Shown here: piece by piece, positions 1 through 4,945 of the stretch
Layout of the letters: each line of letters starts with the position of its first letter
How positions within the stretch are numbered: position 1 is the stretch's first letter
NCBI GenBank assembly: GCA_903885525.1
Contig: CAISJA010000223.1
Span: 1 to 5,725, forward strand
Direction: 5' to 3'
Length of the DNA: 5,725 nucleotides
From: an uncultured Opitutaceae bacterium
Lineage (GTDB): Bacteria > Verrucomicrobiota > Verrucomicrobiia > Opitutales > Opitutaceae
The notes under the pieces: model-generated
Seen by the model: the letters and a program-made list of their open reading frames with translations, nothing else
Database searches by the model: none
Told to the model about the DNA's origin: nothing
Position numbers and translations under genes: made by a program

Positions 1-117
1 CGGCCTCGGGCGCGGCGGTGCCTCCTGCCGCCGGGGCAGCGGTGGCGCCGGCCGGGCCTTGGCACCACCGCCCGGCCACCGGCCGCGCTCCGCCGCCAAA
101 AAGTTGTCCGCCCGAAA
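1..117. other. Short non-coding edge, no gene supported
   Basis: This G+C-rich stretch lies downstream of the peptidase stop codon. It has no ATG on the minus strand to begin a following gene. The open frames through it translate to Ala/Pro/Gly-rich or Arg-rich low-complexity peptides with no recognisable motif. I see no hairpin followed by a T-tract that would end the peptidase transcript. The window edge cuts it, so part of a neighbouring gene cannot be excluded. Confidence 0.4.
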
Positions 118-1425
118 TCATGTTTTCTGGGGAGACGGCGTCACCGGCGGGTGGGCGGGCTTTGCCGGCACCGGCGCGGCGAGCAGTCCGGCCAGCACCT
201 CCTCCGCGGCCTGCCGCTGCACATCCTCGATCGGCGTGAAGCCGAACCGTTCGGAAAATTCCCCCGGGTTGAGCAGGTCCGCCCGCGTCTGCTGAAGGCT
301 GATCTTCTCCTCGTCGTCCGCCGAAACCTCCAGCTCCAGGTGGGGCGTGATGCCCTTGCCGTGGATGGTGACGCCGCTCGGCGTATAGTAGCGCGCCGTG
401 GTCAGGCGCAGGCCCTCGCCGTTCTGCAGTTCGATGACCGACTGCACCGAGCCCTTGCCGAAGGTCTTCTCGCCCACGATCACGGCCCGGTGGGTGTCGC
501 GCATGGCGCCGGAGACGATTTCGGCCGCGCTGGCGGTGCCGCCATTGACGAGGAGCGCGATGGGGAAATGCCGGGCGGGATGCTTGCCATCCGCCTTGAA
601 ATCCTGCCGCGACTCCCGGGTGCGGCCCTGGGTGAAGACGATGAGTTCGTTCTGGTCGAAGAACTCGCCGCACACGTCGATGGCCGCATCGAGCAGGCCG
701 CCGGGATTGTTCCGCAGGTCGATGATCAGGGCGCGCAGCCCCTTTTCCTCCAGTTTTTCCAGGGCACCGGCAAACTCCTCCCCCGTGCGTTCGCTGAACT
801 GGGTGATCTGGAGGTAGCCGACGCCGTCGGAGCGGATGCCGGTGTTGCGCACGCTGTGCAGCAGGATGTGCTGGCGCTTGAGCAGGAAATCAATCTCCCG
901 GCCCGCACTGGCGCGGTACAGGGTCAGGGTGACCGTCGTGCCGGCCTCGCCCCGGATGAGATTGAGGGCCTTGTCCAGCACGGCGGTGGCCACCGGCTGG
1001 CCATCCACCTTGGTCAGCTGGTCGCCGCGCCTGACGCCGGCCTCTTCCGCCGAGGTCCCGGGGATCGGCGCGATCACCATGATCCGCCCGTCGCGCTGCT
1101 CCACCTGGATGCCGACGCCGTCAAACTGGTTGCTCAGCTCCTCCTCGGTCTGGGCAAATTCGTCCTTGGTGAGAAACTCGGAGTGCGGATCGAGCTGCCC
1201 GACCATGCCTTTGAGGGCGGCGCGGGTCAGGTCGTCATAGCCGGCCTGGTCGCCCTCGACGTAGTTTTCCTTCACGGTCTGCAGCACGTCGCGGAAATAA
1301 CGCACGTTGTGGTCGCGGGTCCGGTCCGGCCACCAGCTCGGGGCGCCGAGGTGCCGGGCGGCGACCTGCGCGAGCAGGAAACCGGCCGCAACGGCGACGG
1401 TCAGGGCGAGAATGCGTTTGAGCAT
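118..1425 (-). CDS. ctpA: S41 family C-terminal processing peptidase (CtpA/Prc type) with PDZ domain
   Basis: Serine endopeptidase of the carboxy-terminal processing family, expected to cleave envelope proteins near their C-termini. The 435-residue product begins with a Lys/Arg pair and a hydrophobic segment (about residues 5-23), a signal peptide or N-terminal anchor that places the enzyme outside the cytoplasmic membrane. A helical region with the family motif LDPHSEFL (78-85) follows. The PDZ domain spans about 100-185 and includes PGTSAEEAGVRRGD. The protease core includes IIDLRNNPGG (234-243). The nucleophile is Ser299 in NGGTASAAE, and the general base is Lys324 in GEKTFGKGSVQ, with Gln328 four residues on, as in the Ser-Lys-Gln arrangement of CtpA enzymes. 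Length is typical of the family. The tail after about 415 is Pro/Ala-rich and probably disordered. The ATG at 1425 is chosen because the signal-like segment begins at once; no clear ribosome binding site precedes it. The gene is divergent from the methyltransferase. The family is certain, but the exact subfamily and substrates cannot be read from the sequence. Confidence 0.95.
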   Translation of the reverse strand: MLKRILALTVAVAAGFLLAQVAARHLGAPSWWPDRTRDHNVRYFRDVLQTVKENYVEGDQAGYDDLTRAALKGMVGQLDPHSEFLTKDEFAQTEEELSNQFDGVGIQVEQRDGRIMVIAPIPGTSAEEAGVRRGDQLTKVDGQPVATAVLDKALNLIRGEAGTTVTLTLYRASAGREIDFLLKRQHILLHSVRNTGIRSDGVGYLQITQFSERTGEEFAGALEKLEEKGLRALIIDLRNNPGGLLDAAIDVCGEFFDQNELIVFTQGRTRESRQDFKADGKHPARHFPIALLVNGGTASAAEIVSGAMRDTHRAVIVGEKTFGKGSVQSVIELQNGEGLRLTTARYYTPSGVTIHGKGITPHLELEVSADDEEKISLQQTRADLLNPGEFSERFGFTPIEDVQRQAAEEVLAGLLAAPVPAKPAHPPVTPSPQKT

Positions 1426-1460
1426 GCCGGCTAACTGTGGGTAAATACCGGCCTTTGTAA
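1426..1460. promoter_or_regulatory. 35-bp divergent gap with AT-rich near-palindrome
   Basis: The only space between the divergent starts of the peptidase and the methyltransferase. At 1440-1449 the sequence GGTAAATACC is a small inverted repeat (GGTA-AA-TACC). Read on plus it offers TAAATA and on minus TATTTA, each placed where a -10 box would give a transcript leader of about 10 nt or less. A larger inverted repeat, GCCGG (1426-1430) and CCGGC (1448-1452), surrounds it. The room is too small for two separate promoters, so they must overlap each other or run into the genes. The promoter role is inferred from position and base composition only. Confidence 0.35.
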
Positions 1461-2447
1461 ATGGGTTCCTCCGTCCATGTCTCCGCTCTGCTGGCCCGCG
1501 AACCGGACGCCGCCACGGGCGTCTCCTTCGCCCGGTTCATGGAGCTGGCCCTGTTCCATCCGGAGACCGGCTATTATGCCCGGGACCGGCCCCGGGTGGG
1601 ACGGGGGCGGGCGGCGGACTATTACACCGCCACCTCCCTGGGGACGGTGTTCGGCGAATTGGTGGTCGCCGCCGCCGTGCAGCTGCTCGGGGCGCACGAT
1701 GTTTCCGCTCATACTTTTGTGGAAATCGGTGCCGAGCCGGAGGCGGGGGTGCTGCGGGGCGTGCCCCATCCCTTCGCCGCCCACGAAGTCCGGCGGCTGG
1801 GCGACGACCTCCGGCTGCCCGCCCGCGCGGTGGTATTTTCCAACGAGCTGTTCGACGCCCAGCCTTGTCATCGCCTGCTCGGCCGCGGCGGACTCTGGCG
1901 CGAGCTGGGGGTGGCCTGGTGCGACGGCCGGCTGGTGGAGCGGGAGCTTCCCGCGCTCTCGCCGGAGGTGGCCGCGATGGCGGCCCGCCTGCCCCGCGCC
2001 GCCCCCGAGGGATATCACCTCGACCTGCCCCTGCGGAGCGTCACGCTGCTGCACCAGCTGGCCCGGCAATCCTGGGGCGGCCTGTTTCTCGCCTGCGACT
2101 ATGGCCGCAGCTGGCAGGAATTGACGGAAGCTCTGCCGGCCGGAAGCGCCCGCGCCTTCCACCAGCACCGCCAATCCAACGATCTGCTCGCCCGCCCGGG
2201 CGAACAGGACCTGACCTGTGATGTCTGCTGGGACTGGCTGACGGAATCTCTCGGGCAGCATGGCTTCGCCCGGCCGCGGGTGGAGTCGCAGGAGGCCTTT
2301 TTCGCCCGGCAGGCCGGGGGGGCCCTGGCCGCGATGATGGCGGCGGAAGCTGGACGCTTCAGCGCCCGCAAACAGGCCGTGCTGCATCTGCTCCATCCCG
2401 CGCACCTGGGGCAAAAATTCCAGGTGCTGCATGCCCGGCGGGATTGA
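1461..2447 (+). CDS. MidA/NDUFAF7-like SAM-dependent methyltransferase (DUF185), divergent motif I
   Basis: Member of the family containing mitochondrial NDUFAF7/MidA, which methylates an arginine of a complex I subunit during assembly. The bacterial substrate is not known from this sequence. In the 328-residue product the N-terminal family signature FMELALFHPETGYYA (26-40) and DYYTATSLGTVFGEL (53-67) are clear. SNELFDAQP (127-135) corresponds to the conserved SNELLDALP segment. GGLFLACDYG (206-215) matches the usual G-x-x-DYG strand. FHQHR and PGEQDLT (246-252) match the conserved QHR...PGxQDLT block. The C-terminus HPAHLGQKFQVL is the usual G-x-x-FKVL ending. Odd features: the SAM-binding glycine loop reads VEIGAEPEAGVL (87-98) instead of a GxGxG-type loop, and the stretch before SNEL is short. 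The protein is at the small end of the family. Start: the ATG at 1461 is the first in frame and leaves room for the signature; no Shine-Dalgarno sequence is visible. Family assignment is firm; catalytic activity is less sure. Confidence 0.87.
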   Translation: MGSSVHVSALLAREPDAATGVSFARFMELALFHPETGYYARDRPRVGRGRAADYYTATSLGTVFGELVVAAAVQLLGAHDVSAHTFVEIGAEPEAGVLRGVPHPFAAHEVRRLGDDLRLPARAVVFSNELFDAQPCHRLLGRGGLWRELGVAWCDGRLVERELPALSPEVAAMAARLPRAAPEGYHLDLPLRSVTLLHQLARQSWGGLFLACDYGRSWQELTEALPAGSARAFHQHRQSNDLLARPGEQDLTCDVCWDWLTESLGQHGFARPRVESQEAFFARQAGGALAAMMAAEAGRFSARKQAVLHLLHPAHLGQKFQVLHARRD

Positions 2448-2502
2448 GCACGGCCTTGGTCCGGGCTCCGCCCTGCTTCCGGCAGACCGATTTGCCAGTC
2501 TG

Positions 2503-2594
2503 TTTCAACCGCTGGCGCGGTAGCAAGGCGGGGCCAGGAGGGAGCCCGGCGCTCCTCGCGCAAAACAGCTTGAAAAGCCCGCCAGCGGTCGAAA
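2503..2594. repeat. 15-bp imperfect inverted repeat upstream of tRNA-Arg
   Basis: TTTCAACCGCTGGCG at 2503-2517 and CGCCAGCGGTCGAAA at 2580-2594 are inverse complements at 14 of 15 positions; the one mismatch is A2507 opposite C2590. The arms are 62 bp apart. The spacer contains a small hairpin, GGAGC (2541-2545) with GCTCC (2551-2555). The right arm ends within the proposed -10 region of the tRNA-Arg promoter. No open reading frame with a recognisable transposase or other function lies between the arms, and I see no flanking target duplication. Its function is unknown. Confidence 0.6.
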
Positions 2595-2598
2595 TGCT
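2570..2598 (+). promoter_or_regulatory. Candidate promoter of tRNA-Arg
   Basis: TTGAAA (2570-2575) resembles a -35 box. After 17 bp comes AATGCT (2593-2598), a weak -10 match. Transcription would start near 2605, about 8 nt before the mature tRNA. The bases between the -10 box and the start are G+C-rich (GCCCGG), as at many stringently controlled stable-RNA promoters. Placement is good but the -10 box is poor, so this is tentative. Confidence 0.35.
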
Positions 2599-2612
2599 GC
2601 CCGGACGTTTTT

Positions 2613-2687
2613 GCGAGTGTAGCACAATGGATAGTGTAGTGGCCTCCGAAGCCATTGATCCGGGTTCGACTCCCGGCACTCGCACCA
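2613..2687 (+). tRNA. tRNA-Arg (anticodon CCG)
   Basis: A full cloverleaf can be folded by eye. The acceptor stem GCGAGTG (2613-2619) pairs perfectly with CACTCGC (2677-2683). The D arm is GCAC/GTGT around an 8-nt loop containing GG. The anticodon stem GTGGC/GCCAT (2639-2643 with 2651-2655) encloses loop CTCCGAA, giving anticodon CCG at 2646-2648, which reads the Arg codon CGG. The variable loop is 4 nt. The T arm is CCGGG/CCCGG around TTCGACT. The discriminator is A2684 and CCA is encoded at 2685-2687. No hairpin with a T-tract follows on the plus strand. Confidence 0.97.
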
Positions 2688-2738
2688 GCTCCCCGATTGC
2701 GCCGCGCGCCACCTGCGACGCTCTCCCGCTCCGGCCCA

Positions 2739-2771
2739 TAAAAAAGGCGCAATGACGGCACTATCACGCCT
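2739..2771 (-). terminator. Rho-independent terminator candidate after tRNA-Glu
   Basis: Read on the minus strand, AGGCG (2771-2767) pairs with CGCCT (2749-2745). The stem extends inward by further pairs including two G-U wobbles, to about 9 bp. Six T residues (2745-2740) form the end of the stem and the tail. It begins 8 nt beyond the CCA end of tRNA-Glu, a fitting place to stop its transcript. It would act only on minus-strand transcription, because the opposite side has no T-tract. Confidence 0.6.
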
Positions 2772-2778
2772 GCTCAAG

Positions 2779-2853
2779 TGGTGCCCCCACGGGGAATCGA
2801 ACCCCGCTTTGAAGATTGAGAATCTCCTGTCCTAACCGATAGACGATGAGGGC
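2779..2853 (-). tRNA. tRNA-Glu (anticodon CTC)
   Basis: Read on the minus strand, the acceptor stem GCCCTCA pairs with TGGGGGC, with one G-U pair. The D arm is GTCT/GGAC around ATCGGTTA. The anticodon stem GGAGA/TCTTC encloses TTCTCAA, giving anticodon CTC, which reads the Glu codon GAG. The variable loop is 4 nt. The T arm is CGGGG/CCCCG around TTCGATT. The discriminator is A, followed by an encoded CCA at 2781-2779. It faces tRNA-Arg with 91 bp between their 3' ends, and lies downstream of ndk on the same strand. Confidence 0.97.
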
Positions 2854-2854
2854 G

Positions 2855-2888
2855 AAAAACTGAAGGGGCAGGAAAACGTACCCGCCCC
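2855..2888 (-). terminator. Terminator-like hairpin after ndk
   Basis: On the minus strand GGGGCGGG (2888-2881) pairs with CCTGCCCC (2872-2865), an 8-bp G+C-rich stem with one G-U pair around an 8-nt loop. TTCAG and five T residues (2859-2855) follow. It starts 24 nt past the ndk stop codon. The T-tract is set off from the stem by a few bases, so termination may be partial. Its T-tract ends directly at the 5' end of tRNA-Glu. Confidence 0.55.
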
Positions 2889-2899
2889 GTCCGCGTCAA
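2871..2899 (-). promoter_or_regulatory. Candidate -35 region for tRNA-Glu
   Basis: On the minus strand TTGACG (2899-2894) matches the TTGACA consensus at five of six positions, at a reasonable distance (about 41-46 nt) upstream of the tRNA-Glu 5' end. No good -10 box follows: a 17-bp spacer lands on TTTTCC. The element overlaps the ndk terminator hairpin. The alternative is that tRNA-Glu is expressed by read-through from ndk. Confidence 0.28.
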
Positions 2900-2912
2900 G
2901 CGTGCAGATGAT

Positions 2913-3329
2913 TCAGACGAAGATCTCGCCGGCTTGGAAAAAACGCGCGATCTCGATCCGGCCGTTCTCCACGCTGTCGGAGGCATGCACCACGTTCTTC
3001 ATCATCTCGGTGCCGAAGTCGCCGCGGATCGTGCCCTGGGCCGCCTTGCGGGAGTCGGTGGGCCCGAGCAGGTCGCGCACCGTCTGCACGATATTGTCGC
3101 CGCGCAGCGCCATCATGATGACCGGCCGGGAGCTCATGAACGCCTCGATCTCGGGATAAAAGGGCTTGCCGGCCACATGCGCATAATGTTCGCGCAGCAG
3201 CGCCGGAGTCAGGCGGGCCATCTTGCAGCCAATGACCTCGAAGCCCGCGGCCTCGAAACGGGAAAGAACCGCGCCCACCAGGCGTTTTTCCATGCAGTCG
3301 GGTTTGAAGATGATGAATGTATTCTCCAT
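2913..3329 (-). CDS. ndk: Nucleoside diphosphate kinase
   Basis: Cytoplasmic enzyme that passes the gamma-phosphate from ATP to other nucleoside diphosphates through a phosphohistidine, balancing the NTP and dNTP pools. The 138-residue product covers the whole family fold: FIIFKPDCMEKRLVG at the N-terminus (Lys9 is the substrate-contacting lysine), RFEAAGFEVIGCKM (24-37), the GKPFYPEIEAFMSSRPV block (54-70), RDLLGPTDSRKAAQGTIRGDF (85-105), and the active-site motif NVVHASDS with phosphorylated His115. The residue after the histidine is Ala where E. coli has Gly; the rest of the motif is intact. The frame stays open upstream to 3467, but that part overlaps the photolyase 3' end and has no family similarity, so the ATG at 3329 is used. 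GGTGGG about 7 nt upstream may serve as a weak ribosome binding site. It follows the photolyase on the same strand after 64 bp without a terminator, so cotranscription is possible. Confidence 0.96.
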   Translation of the reverse strand: MENTFIIFKPDCMEKRLVGAVLSRFEAAGFEVIGCKMARLTPALLREHYAHVAGKPFYPEIEAFMSSRPVIMMALRGDNIVQTVRDLLGPTDSRKAAQGTIRGDFGTEMMKNVVHASDSVENGRIEIARFFQAGEIFV

Positions 3330-3393
3330 AAACGGCCCACCATACAGGCGCCGGGCCGCTTGGGAAGTCTGGATTTCGCGCCGCGGGTCGCAG

Positions 3394-4854
3394 TCATTTG
3401 TCCCTGTTGCCCGCGACTTTGCGCAGGCTGGCGAGCGCCGCGAGGGCACCGACGCGGGCCTGCGCATGGTCGACCAGCGGAGCGGGATAATTTTCCCCGA
3501 GGCTCACGCCGGCCGCGGCCAGCACCTCCGGGGCGGCCGCCCAGGGTTCGTGGAGGTTTTCCACCGGCAGCCCGGCCAGCTCCGGCACCCATTGCCGCAC
3601 GTAGCTGCCCTCCGGATCAAACTTCCGCCCCTGCAGCATGGGATTGAAGATGCGGAAATATGGCGCCGCGTCGGCCCCGCAACCGGCCGCCCATTGCCAG
3701 CCGAGCGTGTTGGCGGCCAGATCCGCATCGACCAGCGTGTCCCAAAACCACGCGGCCCCTTCCTGCCAGGACAAGCGCAGGTGCTTGACCAGAAATGACG
3801 CGACAATCATCCGCACGCGATTGTGCATCCAGCCGGTCTGCCAGAGCTGCCTCAGTCCGGCATCGACAATGGGATACCCGGTCCGCCCCTGCTGCCAGGC
3901 GCGCCCCTGCGCCGCATCACTGCGCCACGGAAACCCCGCGAACTCCCGCCGCAGCGGCTCCCGCGGGGTCTGGGGAAAATGAAACAGCAGATGGTGCGCA
4001 AATTCCCGCCAGCCCACCTCGGTGAGAAAGACCTGCGCCCCGCGGCTGGGCGGAAACACCCCGCTGTCCCCGCTCAGGACCTGGACTGCCGCCCAGATCT
4101 GCCGCGGGCCGATCTCCCCAAAATGCAGGTGGGGCGAGAGCGCCGAGGTGCCCGCCAGCGCGGGAAAGTCCCGCCGGTCGGCATACCCGGCCGACGCCTG
4201 CTCCACGAATCGCCGCAACCGCTTCCCGGCGGCCGCTTCTCCCGGCTGCCAGTGCGCCGCCAGACCGCCGGCCCAGTCAGGCCTCGGCTGCAGCGCCAGC
4301 GCGTCCAGCGGCAGTGACCCGGGCCAGGTGGCCGGGGCCGGGAGCGGTCCGGGGCGGAGCCGGCCCGGCGGCTCCACCGGAAGCGTCAGACAATGCCGCC
4401 AGTATGGCGTGAACACCTGGAACGGCCGGCCGGCCTTGTTCCGCACCGTGTGCGGCTCGAAGAGCAGTCCGGCATTAAAGCTCTTCGCCTCCACCCCAGC
4501 CGTCACCAGCGCCGCCTTCAGCTCCCGGTCGCGCGCGATCACCGCCGGCTCATAGCGGCGGTTCCAATGGATCGCCCCCGCCCCGGTCTGCTGCCCCAGG
4601 CTCCGCAGCACCGCCCCCGCCTCGCCCCGGGCGAGAATCAGCCGCGAACCGCGCGAGCGCAACTCCGCCTCCAGCGCCGCCAAAGAATGGTGCAGCCACC
4701 AGCGCGAGGCCCCGCCGGGCGCCCAATCCGCCTCGCCCGCTTCATCCAGGATATAGACGGGCACGACCGGGCCGCCGCGGGCCAGCGCCGCTGCCAGGGC
4801 GGGATTGTCCTGCAGGCGCAGATCGTGACGAAACCAGACAAGACAAGCGGACAT
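3394..4854 (-). CDS. phrB: Class I deoxyribodipyrimidine photolyase (cryptochrome/photolyase family)
   Basis: FAD-dependent, light-driven enzyme that splits UV-induced pyrimidine dimers. The 486-residue product has the N-terminal antenna domain (about 1-130, starting LVWFRHDLRLQDNPAL) and the C-terminal FAD/DNA-binding domain. FAD-site motifs include GTSALSPHLHFGEIGPRQ (235-252), TGYPIVDAGLRQL (325-337), WMHNRVRMIVASFLVKHL (342-359) and DADLAANTLGWQWAAGCG. The electron-transfer tryptophan triad is complete at Trp310, Trp363 and Trp386, with the same 53 and 23 residue spacing as E. coli W306/W359/W382. Asn382 occupies the place of E. coli Asn378 next to flavin N5. Glu279 and Trp282 match the dimer-binding Glu274 and Trp277. 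This supports a working CPD photolyase rather than a plain cryptochrome. E. coli folate-antenna residues are not kept. The frame is open to 4947, but the ATG at 4854 places the family N-terminus directly after the start. It is divergent from RNase R and upstream of ndk. Confidence 0.93.
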   Translation of the reverse strand: MSACLVWFRHDLRLQDNPALAAALARGGPVVPVYILDEAGEADWAPGGASRWWLHHSLAALEAELRSRGSRLILARGEAGAVLRSLGQQTGAGAIHWNRRYEPAVIARDRELKAALVTAGVEAKSFNAGLLFEPHTVRNKAGRPFQVFTPYWRHCLTLPVEPPGRLRPGPLPAPATWPGSLPLDALALQPRPDWAGGLAAHWQPGEAAAGKRLRRFVEQASAGYADRRDFPALAGTSALSPHLHFGEIGPRQIWAAVQVLSGDSGVFPPSRGAQVFLTEVGWREFAHHLLFHFPQTPREPLRREFAGFPWRSDAAQGRAWQQGRTGYPIVDAGLRQLWQTGWMHNRVRMIVASFLVKHLRLSWQEGAAWFWDTLVDADLAANTLGWQWAAGCGADAAPYFRIFNPMLQGRKFDPEGSYVRQWVPELAGLPVENLHEPWAAAPEVLAAAGVSLGENYPAPLVDHAQARVGALAALASLRKVAGNRDK

Positions 4855-4945
4855 GCATTTCAGGGGTAGCTTGAAACATCGCCTTGTAAAGCGGTGGTTT
4901 GCGCGCACCCTGACTGGGTGGTCGCCGTGCGACCCCTTTCGTTCC
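4855..4945. promoter_or_regulatory. 91-bp divergent control region between photolyase and RNase R
   Basis: It separates the two divergent starts and must carry both promoters. Candidate -35-like boxes are TTGAAA on plus (4871-4876) and TTTACA on minus (4890-4885), but neither has a convincing -10 partner. The stretch before the RNase R ATG is pyrimidine-rich (CCCCTTTCGTTCC) with no Shine-Dalgarno sequence. The half nearest RNase R holds two adjoining hairpins, listed separately. Confidence 0.5.
4906..4934 (+). promoter_or_regulatory. Two abutting hairpins in the RNase R leader
   Basis: CACCC (4906-4910) pairs with GGGTG (4916-4920) around TGACT. Directly next, GGTCGC (4920-4925) pairs with GCGACC (4929-4934) around the triloop CGT. 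They share base 4920 and end 11 nt before the RNase R ATG. As RNA they would structure the translation start region; as DNA they could be an operator. No T-tract follows, so they are not a typical terminator. The pairing is seen directly; any role is inferred. Confidence 0.4.

Noticed and set aside
151..1434. Long plus-strand open frame (427 codons) opposite the peptidase
   Set aside because: It is the complement of a gene with clear catalytic motifs. Its translation has no recognisable domain, and long antisense open frames are common in G+C-rich coding DNA.
1431..2432. Minus-strand open frame (333 codons) opposite the methyltransferase
   Set aside because: It mirrors the conserved methyltransferase frame, overlaps the peptidase start, and shows no family motif.
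2483..2505. Possible terminator for the methyltransferase gene (CAGAC/GTCTG hairpin followed by TTT)
   Set aside because: The stem is only 5 bp with a 10-nt loop and the T-tract is three bases, too weak to call.
2359..2777. Minus-strand open frames crossing the tRNA-Arg gene, containing peptides such as RVPGVEPGS and CRESNPDQ
   Set aside because: These are translations of antisense tRNA, a known source of false proteins in databases; the cloverleaf explains the sequence.
2774..2986. Minus-strand open frame across tRNA-Glu ending in GSIPRGGTT
   Set aside because: It reads through the tRNA itself and into the ndk 3' end in a different frame, with no sign of protein coding.
3330..3467. 46-residue N-terminal extension of Ndk
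   Set aside because: It overlaps the photolyase 3' end, has no similarity to Ndk, and the family N-terminus starts right at the ATG at 3329.
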